Shown in pieces: positions 25,934 through 34,354 of a DNA stretch of 52,955 nt. The DNA is from Flavobacterium sp. SCGC AAA160-P02 (GTDB taxonomy: Bacteria; Bacteroidota; Bacteroidia; Flavobacteriales; Flavobacteriaceae), in the NCBI GenBank assembly GCA_000383355.1, contig KB911096.1, positions 1 to 52,955 of the forward strand, in the 5' to 3' direction. The stretch's first letter is position 1. Each line of letters begins with the position of its first letter. The notes beneath the pieces were generated by a model. That model did no database searches, was not told where the DNA came from, and saw nothing but the letters and a program-made list of their open reading frames with translations. The translations under genes and the position numbers were made by a program.

Positions 25934-26992
25934 ATGGCAGCAGAAAAAAAATTAATGTCTAAAAAAAAACCAACATTTCCTGTAAATGAAATGTTAGATA
26001 GATATTTAAAAAAATACAATAGAAATGTAAAGATTTCTATTCTTTATGACGATTTATTACGCTTTCAAGGATCTGTTACTGTATATGATAAAAATGAAGA
26101 AGATACGCTGTGGATAAGAACTTATTATTCTGAGTATGATAGAGAAGAAATTGATACTAGTTTAAAAAAAATATATACCATATTACATTCAGATGGAAGT
26201 GATGAAACCATTCCTTTTTTAAATGTAGATGCCATTGATTACTGTACGTTTGGTAATTCAAAACCTTTTCGGGTAAAAATTAGAAATATTATAAATGATA
26301 ATTACACCTATTTCTACGTTAAAAAAGCAGATGCTTCAAGAATTTATGGCTTAGAGTTAGAACATATTTTGTCTCCTCATACTATGAATTTTTTAGTACA
26401 CAAAGACACCTTAATTGAAGAACATATTTCAGGAATTCCAGGAGATGATTTTATTAAAGATTTTTTACCAAAATGTACAGAATCAGAAAAATCTCAAATA
26501 GCAAAAGAATTTGTAAAATTTAAAGAACGTTGTTTGGTTCGCCTACTTGGAGATATGCGTTCCTATAATTATGTAATTATTCCAACGCATGATTTTGATC
26601 AAATTATTTATAAAATTAGAGCGATTGATTTTGATCAACAATCTTTTGAAGGAAATTTAAAAGTATACAATTTACAATTTTTGAAAGAAAATTTCAAAAT
26701 TGTAGACATGGTAAATAGAAAATTAGACAATAATTCTATTAATCAGTACAAGTTAGAAGAGCGTTCTTTTATGGCGAAGAGAATGATTACATCTCCAAGA
26801 AGAGCTACTCGTTTAATTAAATGCATGAAAAATGACACGATTTCTTTTCCTAATAATGTGCAACTTTTAAAAAAGCATTTGATTAAATATGTTGGAGATG
26901 TTAAGTTTAAAGAGTGCAATAATATGGGTGAGATTTTGGAAACAATCTTAGTCTTTGTAAAACGTAATTACCAAGATGTATTGACCAAATAA
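25934..26992 (+). CDS. Uncharacterised protein with protein-kinase-like catalytic motifs
   Basis: 352 residues, soluble, no signal peptide. I do not recognise a named family. The middle shows the order of kinase-fold residues: Lys130/Lys131 (YFYVKKADA), Glu141-Glu143 (GLELEHIL), a hinge-like segment 159-171 (TLIEEHISGIPGD), Asp207 and Asn212 (LGDMRSYNYV, the D-x4-N spacing of the catalytic loop) and Asp232/Asp234 (RAIDFDQ, the metal-binding DFG position). A glycine-rich loop is not evident. It could be a divergent protein kinase, an aminoglycoside-phosphotransferase-like enzyme or a pseudokinase. It has its own promoter between it and dprA. Function is inference from motif spacing alone. Confidence 0.7.
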   Translation: MAAEKKLMSKKKPTFPVNEMLDRYLKKYNRNVKISILYDDLLRFQGSVTVYDKNEEDTLWIRTYYSEYDREEIDTSLKKIYTILHSDGSDETIPFLNVDAIDYCTFGNSKPFRVKIRNIINDNYTYFYVKKADASRIYGLELEHILSPHTMNFLVHKDTLIEEHISGIPGDDFIKDFLPKCTESEKSQIAKEFVKFKERCLVRLLGDMRSYNYVIIPTHDFDQIIYKIRAIDFDQQSFEGNLKVYNLQFLKENFKIVDMVNRKLDNNSINQYKLEERSFMAKRMITSPRRATRLIKCMKNDTISFPNNVQLLKKHLIKYVGDVKFKECNNMGEILETILVFVKRNYQDVLTK

Positions 26993-26993
26993 A

Positions 26994-27857
26994 TTAGCTT
27001 ATTTTTTTAGATCTTATTGTCTCAATAAACACGGTTGAAATAATTAGTAATCCTCCCCAAATAGTATTTTTACTTGGAATTTCATCAACAACTATAATAG
27101 CTATTATAATTCCAAAAACAGGTTGAACACTACTGATAATTGTAGCAGTAGATGCTGAAAAAAACTTCAAAGAATGAACCATTAAACTATGTCCAACGGC
27201 CGTAGTTAACAAAGCTAGCAAGAGAAGGTATGGGAATTGAGATTGAAAACCAGAGATATCCATAAAAAATAATACGGGAAAGAGTACAATTGTAATTACA
27301 GTGGTTTGATAAAACATAAGCATGCTTCCGTGATAATTATTCACATGTTGTTTTAAAATTAAGATTCTAATTGAATAACATACAGCAGAAAATAAACCAA
27401 ATAGAATACCTTTTACATCAGAACTTTCTATGTTAAATTCAGGAGCTAAAATAGATACTCCAATAAGTACCATAAGACCTAAAACAAGGTGTGTTGGATT
27501 AAATTTAGATTTCAAAAAAAGAGGTTCTAATAATGCAGTTATTACTGGAAATGTAAATAAAGAAAGCATTCCTAAAGCTACATTCGATAATTTTAATGCA
27601 TAAAAATAAGTTACCCAATGAGCAGCCATAAAAAGTGAGCTGATAATCAAAGGGATATGTGTTTTTAGATGAATAACGTTTAGATTTATTTTCTTGTATT
27701 TACAAAAAGCACACAAAAAAATCATCGCAAAAGCAGACCGAAACCAAATAATTACTTCAGATGGCATTGCTATGTATTTGCCCAAAACCCCAGAAGTACT
27801 AATAAATAATGTTGCTAAAATTAAGCTTGAAAGGTTTTTAAGGTAATTATTCTCCAT
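26994..27857 (-). CDS. EamA/DMT-family transporter
   Basis: 287 residues, almost entirely membrane: about ten helices in two five-helix EamA repeats (1-140 and 148-285). Typical features are the end of repeat 1 (GMLSLFTFPVITALLEPLFL, about 96-115) and repeat 2 (SSVQPVFGIIIAIIVVDEIPS). The family exports amino acids, nucleobases or other metabolites by antiport or uniport at the inner membrane. The substrate cannot be predicted. It ends one base after the convergent kinase-like gene and starts 35 bp downstream of the mfd stop, so it may be co-transcribed with mfd. Confidence 0.87.
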   Translation of the reverse strand: MENNYLKNLSSLILATLFISTSGVLGKYIAMPSEVIIWFRSAFAMIFLCAFCKYKKINLNVIHLKTHIPLIISSLFMAAHWVTYFYALKLSNVALGMLSLFTFPVITALLEPLFLKSKFNPTHLVLGLMVLIGVSILAPEFNIESSDVKGILFGLFSAVCYSIRILILKQHVNNYHGSMLMFYQTTVITIVLFPVLFFMDISGFQSQFPYLLLLALLTTAVGHSLMVHSLKFFSASTATIISSVQPVFGIIIAIIVVDEIPSKNTIWGGLLIISTVFIETIRSKKIS

Positions 27858-27892
27858 TGTATTAAAATTTAGCCCTTTAAACTTTTTACTTG

Positions 27893-30800
27893 TTAAGAAA
27901 CATCTGCTACTTTTTTCAATCTTTCTAAGGCTGTTTCTACAGAATTTATTTTGATAAAAGTAATCAATAATCTCAAACCACTTTTGGTTTGTTTTTCTTT
28001 CATCACAGAAGTAGTTGGGTTCTGTTGGATATATTTTAATATGTTAGTAAACGCTTCTGTTTGATAAAAAGTACTCTGCTGATCAGCTATAAAATAACCA
28101 ATCATTCTTTTTTGTTTTAAAACCACCTTCTCTAGGCCTAATTTTTTTGCAAACCATTTTAAACGAACACTATCTAATAAATCGATGGCTTGAATGGGTA
28201 ATTCACCAAAACGATCAACTAATCGTTGTTCATATTGTTGTATTTCTTCGTCAGTTTCAAGAGTAGATAATTCATTGTAAAGATTTAGACGTTCTGTAAT
28301 TGAATTGATGTAATTGTCTGGAAATAAAATCTCAAAATCTGTATCTATTTGAACTTCTTTTATAAACTCTTTTGGTTTGGTTTCTTCAGAATTATAAAGA
28401 TCTTTAAATTCGTTCTCCTTCAATTCTTCAATGGCTTCACTTAATATTTTTTGATAAGTATCAAAGCCAATATCATTAATAAAACCACTTTGCTCACCAC
28501 CCAATAAATCTCCAGCTCCTCTAATTTCTAAATCTTTCATGGCTATATTTATACCGCTTCCTAAATCAGAAAACAGCTCTAAAGCTTCAATTCTTTTTCT
28601 GGCATCATCAGTCATCATATGGTAAGGAGGTGTAATAAAATAACAAAAAGCTTTTTTATTAGATCTTCCAACCCTTCCTCTCATTTGATGTAAATCAGAC
28701 AAACCAAAATTATTAGCATTGTTTATAAAAATGGTATTTGCATTGGTTACATCTAATCCACTTTCTACAATTGTGGTAGAAACCAATACATCAAATTCAT
28801 TATTCATAAAACCAAACATTAAGCTCTCCAATTTTTTACCTTCCATTTGCCCATGACCAATTTTAATGCTAGCACTCGGAACTAAACGTTGTAGTAGACC
28901 AGCTACTTCTTTTATGTTTTCAATTCTATTATGAATAAAAAAGATTTGTCCGCCTCTAGAAATTTCATAACTAATTGCATCACGAATCATTTCTTCGCTA
29001 AAGCGAATTACCTGGGTGTCTATTGGATGGCGGTTTGGAGGAGGCGTTGTAATTACTGATAAATCACGAGCTGCCATTAAGCTAAACTGTAATGTTCTAG
29101 GAATAGGAGTAGCCGTTAAGGTGAGGGTATCTACATGTTCCTTTATTGTTTTTAATTTGTCTTTTACAGCTACTCCAAATTTTTGCTCTTCATCTATCAC
29201 AAGCAATCCTAAATCCTTAAATTTAATTTTTTTGTTAGTTAGTTGGTGTGTTCCAATAATAATATCTACACTTCCGTCATTAATACCCTCTATGGCTTCA
29301 TTTCTTTGTTTGGTAGTTCTAAAACGATTCAAATAATCTATCTTAACAGGGAAATTTTCTAGTCGTTTGGTAAATGTTTTATAATGTTGAAATGCTAAAA
29401 TGGTAGTTGGAACCAGAATAGCTACTTGCTTTCCGTTGTCAACAGCTTTAAAGGCAGCTCTAATGGCAATTTCTGTTTTTCCAAAACCAACATCTCCACA
29501 AACCAAACGATCCATGGGTTGTTCTTTTTCCATGTCTGCCTTTACATCTTGTGTAGCTGTAAATTGATCTGGAGTATCTTCATAAATAAAACTTGCTTCA
29601 AGTTCATGTTGTATATGAGTGTCTGGTCCAAAAGCTACTCCTTTTTGCATTCTTCTTTTTGCATATAATTTGATTAAATTATAAGCGATTTCCTTAACGC
29701 GTTTTTTAGTTTTTTGTTTTATTTTCTTCCAGGCACCAGAGCCTAATTTATATATTTTTGGAGCTTTTCCATCTTTTCCGCTAAATTTAGAAATCTTATG
29801 CAACGAGTGAATACTTACATATAAAATATCACGATCACCATAGATTAATTTAATAGCTTCTTGCTTTTTACCTTCTACATCAATTTTTTGTAGTCCACCA
29901 AATTTTCCAATCCCATGATCCATATGTGTCACATAATCGCCAATATCAAGATTATTTAGCTCTTTTAAAGTGATGGATTGTTTTTTTGCATAGCCGTTTT
30001 TTAAACGAAATTTATGGTAACGCTCAAAGATTTGATGATCTGTATAACAAACAATTTTTTCGTCTAAATCAATAAAACCTTGATAAAGAGAAAATACAAT
30101 TGTTTGATAATGAACTTCTTCTTTTGCATCTTCAAAAATATCGTGAAATCGCTGTGCTTGTTGTTCGTTGGCACAGAAGATATAATTGGTAAACCCTTTT
30201 GTATGATAGTCGTTTAAGTTTTCAATTAATAAATTAAACTGTTTATTAAATGACGGTTGAGCTTTTGTGATAAAATCAATGATGGGTTTATTTCCATAAG
30301 TGTAGCTTTCTAAGCTAGCCACGGTAAATTCAGACAGCTGATTTTTTATAAAATCACCGTTGCAGAATAAATCAGCTGGTCTTGAATGGCTTAATTCTTT
30401 AGATAATTCACTAAATACATCTTCTGCTTTAGCAAATAATTTATCTAATTTTCCAATTAATAAATCGTTGTTTTTAGTAAAAATGACTGTCTTTGAAGAA
30501 ATATATTTTAGAAAACTTTCTCGCTTCTCTTGAAGCGTTTTGTTTTCAACATTAGGCATAATACTTGCTTTTCGGAGTTTTTCTTTAGAAAGTTGAGTTT
30601 CTATATCAAAAGTTCTAATACTGTCTACCTCGTCGCCAAAAAACTCAATACGATATGGTTCATCATTTGAAAATGAAAAAACATCTATGATACCTCCACG
30701 AACAGAGAAATCTCCAGGCTCTGTAACAAAATCTACACGGTTAAAGTTATATTCAAATAACACTTCATTCACAAAATCTAGTGAAACATTTTCTGTTACA

Positions 30801-31237
30801 GATAGTTTAAGCGTGTTTCTCTCTAACTCTTTTTTTGTTACTACTTTCTCAAATAATGCTTCAGGGTAGGTAACAATTACAGTTGGTTTTTTTCGAGAAT
30901 TAATACGATTTAAAACCTCAGAACGCAAGAGAACATTTGCATTGTCGGTCTCGTCAATTTGATAGGGCCTTCGGTAAGACCCAGGGTAGAATAACACATT
31001 TTTGTCTCCTAATAATTGCTCTAAATCGTTTAATAGATAAGCTGCTTCTTCTTTATCATTTAAAATAAGTAGGTAGGTTTTGTCAACTTTTTTAAAAGTT
31101 TCTGAAATAACAAAGGACAACGAAGATCCAACCATATTCGTAATTTGAAAATGGTTTTGATCTCGTTGTATTTGAGTTAAAATCTGTGTAACTTTTACAG
31201 ATTTTTGATACTGATTAACAATTTCTTGTTTGCTCAA
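27893..31237 (-). CDS. mfd: Transcription-repair coupling factor
   Basis: 1114 residues from TTG 31237 (MSKQEIVNQYQKS); no ATG sits nearby. The order is standard for Mfd: UvrB-like N-terminal module (YPGSYRRPYQIDE, GDFSVRGGIIDVF), an RNA-polymerase-interaction domain (about 430-490, LDIGDYVTHMDHGIGKFGGL), translocase motifs VCGDVGFGKTEIA, LLVIDEEQKFGV, TLTATPIPRTLQF, and the C-terminal TRCF domain from about 960. It displaces stalled RNA polymerase at lesions and recruits UvrA. Length and motifs are complete. Confidence 0.97.
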   Translation of the reverse strand: MSKQEIVNQYQKSVKVTQILTQIQRDQNHFQITNMVGSSLSFVISETFKKVDKTYLLILNDKEEAAYLLNDLEQLLGDKNVLFYPGSYRRPYQIDETDNANVLLRSEVLNRINSRKKPTVIVTYPEALFEKVVTKKELERNTLKLSVTENVSLDFVNEVLFEYNFNRVDFVTEPGDFSVRGGIIDVFSFSNDEPYRIEFFGDEVDSIRTFDIETQLSKEKLRKASIMPNVENKTLQEKRESFLKYISSKTVIFTKNNDLLIGKLDKLFAKAEDVFSELSKELSHSRPADLFCNGDFIKNQLSEFTVASLESYTYGNKPIIDFITKAQPSFNKQFNLLIENLNDYHTKGFTNYIFCANEQQAQRFHDIFEDAKEEVHYQTIVFSLYQGFIDLDEKIVCYTDHQIFERYHKFRLKNGYAKKQSITLKELNNLDIGDYVTHMDHGIGKFGGLQKIDVEGKKQEAIKLIYGDRDILYVSIHSLHKISKFSGKDGKAPKIYKLGSGAWKKIKQKTKKRVKEIAYNLIKLYAKRRMQKGVAFGPDTHIQHELEASFIYEDTPDQFTATQDVKADMEKEQPMDRLVCGDVGFGKTEIAIRAAFKAVDNGKQVAILVPTTILAFQHYKTFTKRLENFPVKIDYLNRFRTTKQRNEAIEGINDGSVDIIIGTHQLTNKKIKFKDLGLLVIDEEQKFGVAVKDKLKTIKEHVDTLTLTATPIPRTLQFSLMAARDLSVITTPPPNRHPIDTQVIRFSEEMIRDAISYEISRGGQIFFIHNRIENIKEVAGLLQRLVPSASIKIGHGQMEGKKLESLMFGFMNNEFDVLVSTTIVESGLDVTNANTIFINNANNFGLSDLHQMRGRVGRSNKKAFCYFITPPYHMMTDDARKRIEALELFSDLGSGINIAMKDLEIRGAGDLLGGEQSGFINDIGFDTYQKILSEAIEELKENEFKDLYNSEETKPKEFIKEVQIDTDFEILFPDNYINSITERLNLYNELSTLETDEEIQQYEQRLVDRFGELPIQAIDLLDSVRLKWFAKKLGLEKVVLKQKRMIGYFIADQQSTFYQTEAFTNILKYIQQNPTTSVMKEKQTKSGLRLLITFIKINSVETALERLKKVADVS

Positions 31238-31334
31238 AGAAGTAAAAATTTTAGCAAAGATAATAGCTAGTTTAGTAATTAATTGTTAAAATTTTAAATT
31301 TTAAATTAATTCAAATATTATAATTATAATTTCC

Positions 31335-31342
31335 TATTTTTG
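31335..31342 (+). promoter_or_regulatory. -7 promoter element for the outer-membrane protein gene
   Basis: TATTTTTG exactly matches TAnnTTTG and lies 30 bp before the ATG at 31373. No TTTG is found at the expected upstream position. The leader contains a C-rich run just before the start codon. Confidence 0.5.
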
Positions 31343-31372
31343 TTTAGTTAAAAAATATCCCCCCCTAATAAA

Positions 31373-31945
31373 ATGAAAAAAACACTTTTAACGGCAATAT
31401 TACTATGTAGTTCTATACTTGCCAAATCTCAAAATCATGATAACAAATGGGTTGCTGGAATAAGCGGTTCTTATGTAATTTTTCAAGATAATTCACTTGG
31501 AAGTCGTTATAATACCCAGGCTCCTAAAATTAATATTACTAGATATTTATTTTATGGATTTAGTTTAGAAGGAGCGGCTACTTTAAGCGGAATAGGCGAT
31601 ATAGACGGCTTGTTAAGTAATAACTTTAGTTATAATTCTTTAGATGGCTATTTGAGGTATGATTTTAACTTATCTGATAATAACCTAGTTCCTTTCATAG
31701 CAATTGGTGCAAGTTTTATAGGCGCTCCAAGTAGTCGTCAGGATTCAAACCCAACTTCTACTTTTAATACTGCCATTGGAGGTACTCTCTGGGTTACTCA
31801 TCACTGGGGCATTAATGCGCAAATGATTTACAAGATTTCGCCACAAGAATTTAGGAGTATGGTAAATCACACACAATTAACAGGTGGGTTAGTGTACAGT
31901 TTTCGTCCAAGAATTCTTGTTCGTAGACTTTGGAATAGGAGATAA
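31373..31945 (+). CDS. Small outer-membrane beta-barrel protein
   Basis: 190 residues: signal peptide (1-20, SILAKSQ) followed by alternating beta-strand pattern and Gly/Asn-rich turns of an eight-stranded barrel of OmpA N-terminal type (WVAGISGSYVIFQD, GFSLEGAATLSG, LVPFIAIGASFIG, LTGGLVYSF). It lacks a peptidoglycan-binding domain and ends in a basic tail (RPRILVRRLWNRR). Its layout is similar to the two barrel genes near 39-40 kb but sequence similarity is modest. Function is unknown; structural or small-solute pore roles are possible. Confidence 0.75.
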   Translation: MKKTLLTAILLCSSILAKSQNHDNKWVAGISGSYVIFQDNSLGSRYNTQAPKINITRYLFYGFSLEGAATLSGIGDIDGLLSNNFSYNSLDGYLRYDFNLSDNNLVPFIAIGASFIGAPSSRQDSNPTSTFNTAIGGTLWVTHHWGINAQMIYKISPQEFRSMVNHTQLTGGLVYSFRPRILVRRLWNRR

Positions 31946-31951
31946 GGTAGC

Positions 31952-32704
31952 TTATTGCTTTTTTCTTTTTGGAATATTCCAACTAAATCCAGCAGCTAAA
32001 TAATTCATCTTATAATTTAAACCAGTTCCAAAAGAGACATCTAATTGCAGATTGTTCTGAACCAGATAAGCAATACCTGTGTCGAAACTTGATGCATGAT
32101 TATCAAACTCTATAAACTCGCCATAAGGCTCCACATAAAAACTCCATTTTTCTGATAAAGAAAATCCAAGTGCCATGGAATACGTTAAATTTCCATTTCC
32201 ATTTCCAAAGTTATCATAACCAACATTATAACCAATCCCTATTTTTTCAGAAATTGAATGCGAAATGGATAATTTATTAATAGTTCCCAATTTGTCATTT
32301 GTTAATTCACTCTTTGCAGTTGGAATAATTACATGAGATAAAAAGGCAATCTCAGTATTTACATCTTCTTTTTTAAACAGCTGAATCTTAGTTCCTATCT
32401 GAAGATCACTAACTCCATTGTTTATTTGAGAAGATCTATTTAATCTAGTAGTTTCATATTCTGTTAACAAACGTAATTCAAATATTTTTGAGATTCCATA
32501 ACGCCATAAAATAGAGGGATGGGTATTTGCTTGAATCTTTCCAGATTTCTGGAATAAAACCCCAGCTTCAATTTGTAGACTATGTAAAGGAACTATAGAG
32601 GAAGCCTCTGTTTGATCTGGTCTGTCTGTAATGATTTGCTGTGCAGAAATTGTTCCTATTGAAAATAATAGTACTAGTGTGCAAATCTTTTTGAGTGAAT
32701 TCAT
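31952..32704 (-). CDS. MetA-pathway-type outer-membrane transporter protein
   Basis: 250 residues with a signal peptide (1-21, IGTISAQQ) and a beta-barrel resembling the MetA_pathway-of-phenol-degradation family (DRPDQTEASSIVPLHSLQIEAGVLF, then FIEFDNHASSFDTGIAYLV near the C-terminus). The name is historical; members are generic outer-membrane channels. It is divergent from the metal-responsive regulator and its promoter shares a 22-bp palindrome with it, so it is likely part of the metal regulon. Direction of transport is unknown. Confidence 0.75.
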   Translation of the reverse strand: MNSLKKICTLVLLFSIGTISAQQIITDRPDQTEASSIVPLHSLQIEAGVLFQKSGKIQANTHPSILWRYGISKIFELRLLTEYETTRLNRSSQINNGVSDLQIGTKIQLFKKEDVNTEIAFLSHVIIPTAKSELTNDKLGTINKLSISHSISEKIGIGYNVGYDNFGNGNGNLTYSMALGFSLSEKWSFYVEPYGEFIEFDNHASSFDTGIAYLVQNNLQLDVSFGTGLNYKMNYLAAGFSWNIPKRKKQ

Positions 32705-32740
32705 GTTAAATTATATGATTTTTTTTGTAAATATAAAATA

Positions 32741-32762
32741 ATTTTTAGACATGTCTAAAAAT
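32741..32762. promoter_or_regulatory. Palindromic operator of the metal regulon
   Basis: A perfect 22-bp palindrome: half-site ATTTTTAGACA and its exact complement. Size and symmetry suit a DtxR/MntR-family dimer site. It covers the -33 region of the plus-strand promoter (TATATTTG at 32767-32774) and the mirror-image one for the minus-strand gene (TATATTTA, 19 bp beyond its TTTTTAG), so binding would block both. Confidence 0.8.
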
Positions 32763-32766
32763 AACA

Positions 32767-32774
32767 TATATTTG
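32767..32774 (+). promoter_or_regulatory. -7 promoter element of the metal regulator gene
   Basis: TATATTTG, exact -7 consensus, 18 bp after the TTTTTAG of the operator, which acts as a weak -33. It is 20 bp ahead of the ATG at 32795. Confidence 0.6.
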
Positions 32775-32794
32775 TGTGATTATTTTCAATAAAA

Positions 32795-33448
32795 ATGTTT
32801 ACACTTTCTGAAGAAAATTATTTGAAAGCTATATACCATTTGGAAGCTTTTTCTGGAAAAGGAATTAGCACAAATGCAATTGCGGAAAAAGTTGATGCAA
32901 AAGCTTCTTCTGTTACAGATATGGTCAAAAAATTAGCAGACAAAGAAGTGTTGTTTTATAAGAAGTATCGAGGAGTAACTTTATCTGATTTAGGAAATAA
33001 AATTGCAATTAGTGTTATAAGAAAACACCGTTTATGGGAGCTGTTTTTAGTAGAAAAACTTAATTTTTCATGGGATGAGGTTCATGATGTAGCTGAACAA
33101 CTAGAACATATAAAATCTCCAAAACTTATTAATGAGCTAGATGCTTTTTTAGGGTTTCCCAAAAAAGATCCTCACGGAGATCCAATACCAGATAAAGAAG
33201 GTAAATTCCAAAAAATTGAAAAGCAATTGTTATCAACTTTAGATGAAAAGCAATCTGGAATTTGTGTTGGAGTCTGTGATTCTTCCTCAGAGTTTTTAAA
33301 ATACTTAGACAATAACAACATTTCCTTAGGAAAAAAAATAGAGGTTCTTTCTAAAGAACCTTTTGATGGCTCATTAACAATTTTAATTAACACGAAAAAA
33401 ATTACTATTTCTAAAAAAATCTCTAATAATATTTATATACAATCATGA
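32795..33448 (+). CDS. DtxR/MntR-family metal-dependent regulator
   Basis: 217 residues: winged helix (1-65, AIAEKVDAKASSVTDMVKKL), dimerisation domain (66-130, RKHRLWELFLVEKL, DPHGDPIP) and a C-terminal SH3/FeoA-like domain (150-217). Metal-site positions: His78, Glu82, Glu104 and His105 are present; the position of DtxR Cys102 is Glu101, as in manganese-sensing members, and the DtxR Met10/MntR Asp8 position is Asn8. That points to Mn rather than Fe but is not decisive. It overlaps the ZIP gene by four bases (ATGA) and shares an operator with a divergent outer-membrane protein. Confidence 0.88.
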   Translation: MFTLSEENYLKAIYHLEAFSGKGISTNAIAEKVDAKASSVTDMVKKLADKEVLFYKKYRGVTLSDLGNKIAISVIRKHRLWELFLVEKLNFSWDEVHDVAEQLEHIKSPKLINELDAFLGFPKKDPHGDPIPDKEGKFQKIEKQLLSTLDEKQSGICVGVCDSSSEFLKYLDNNNISLGKKIEVLSKEPFDGSLTILINTKKITISKKISNNIYIQS

Positions 33449-34281
33449 GTACATTTGATCAGTTAGTTGAATTTGGTAAAGAACATCCTATTTTATCAGC
33501 ACTTTACGCTTCTTTATTTACATGGGCCTTAACAGCCTTAGGAGCCGGCTTGGTTTTCTTTTTTAAGAAAATGAACAGAGCTGTTTTAGACGGAATGTTA
33601 GGCTTTACAGGAGGGGTAATGGTAGCAGCAAGTTTCTGGAGTTTGCTTGCTCCCGCAATTGAAAATAGTCCTGGAGAAGGTTTTATGAGAGTATTGCCAT
33701 CAGCAATTGGTTTTGCTTTGGGTGCTTTGGCCTTGTTTGGAATGGATAAAATTCTGCCTCACTTGCATATTAATTTTAAAGAGTCTGAAGCAGAAGGGGT
33801 AAAAACAAGCTGGCATAAAACCACCTTATTAGTACTGGCAATTACGTTGCATAATATTCCTGAAGGGCTGGCTGTTGGAGTTTTATTTGGAGCAGCTTCT
33901 ACTTTAGTTGGAGCGGAACAAACTGAAATGATAATTGCAGCTATTTCGTTGGCAATAGGGATTGGAATTCAGAACTTCCCTGAAGGTTTTGCAGTAGCAA
34001 TGCCCTTAAGAAGACAAGGTGTAAGTAGATTAAAAAGTTTTTGGTATGGCCAACTATCTGCTGTTGTTGAGCCAGTAGCGGCAGTTGTTGGTGCAGTAGC
34101 CGTTTCTTTTTTTACTCCAATTTTACCATATGCCCTGGCTTTTGCCGCAGGAGCAATGATTTTTGTGGTAGTTGAAGAGGTAATTCCTGAGACACAAAGA
34201 GATAAGTATACAGACATAGCCACACTTGGCTTTATAGGAGGTTTTATTGTAATGATGTCTTTAGATGTTGGTTTGGGATAA
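33445..34281 (+). CDS. ZIP-family metal transporter (GufA-like)
   Basis: 278 residues with eight predicted membrane helices. The two metal-binding helices carry LHNIPEG (135-141) and IQNFPEG (175-181); EEVIPE at 244-249 is the third conserved site. A short acidic/His-containing loop (about 105-125) lies before helix 4. ZIP proteins move divalent metals (Zn, Mn, Fe) into the cytoplasm. The gene overlaps the regulator stop, so the pair is translationally coupled; import of the metal sensed by the regulator is the likely role. The GufA subgroup is distinct from ZupT. Confidence 0.92.
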   Translation: MSTFDQLVEFGKEHPILSALYASLFTWALTALGAGLVFFFKKMNRAVLDGMLGFTGGVMVAASFWSLLAPAIENSPGEGFMRVLPSAIGFALGALALFGMDKILPHLHINFKESEAEGVKTSWHKTTLLVLAITLHNIPEGLAVGVLFGAASTLVGAEQTEMIIAAISLAIGIGIQNFPEGFAVAMPLRRQGVSRLKSFWYGQLSAVVEPVAAVVGAVAVSFFTPILPYALAFAAGAMIFVVVEEVIPETQRDKYTDIATLGFIGGFIVMMSLDVGLG

Positions 34282-34301
34282 AAAATCAATAATTATAAAG
34301 T

Positions 34302-34331
34302 AAAAGCCAAACAGATTCTGTTTGGCTTTTT
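34302..34331 (+). terminator. Rho-independent terminator
   Basis: 12-bp stem AAAAGCCAAACA / TGTTTGGCTTTT with a 5-base loop, ending in a T run, 20 bp after the ZIP stop. It ends the metal operon and abuts the next gene, whose GTG start lies 24 bp after it. Confidence 0.9.
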
Positions 34332-34354
34332 GTATTTTGCAACAAAATATTTTA

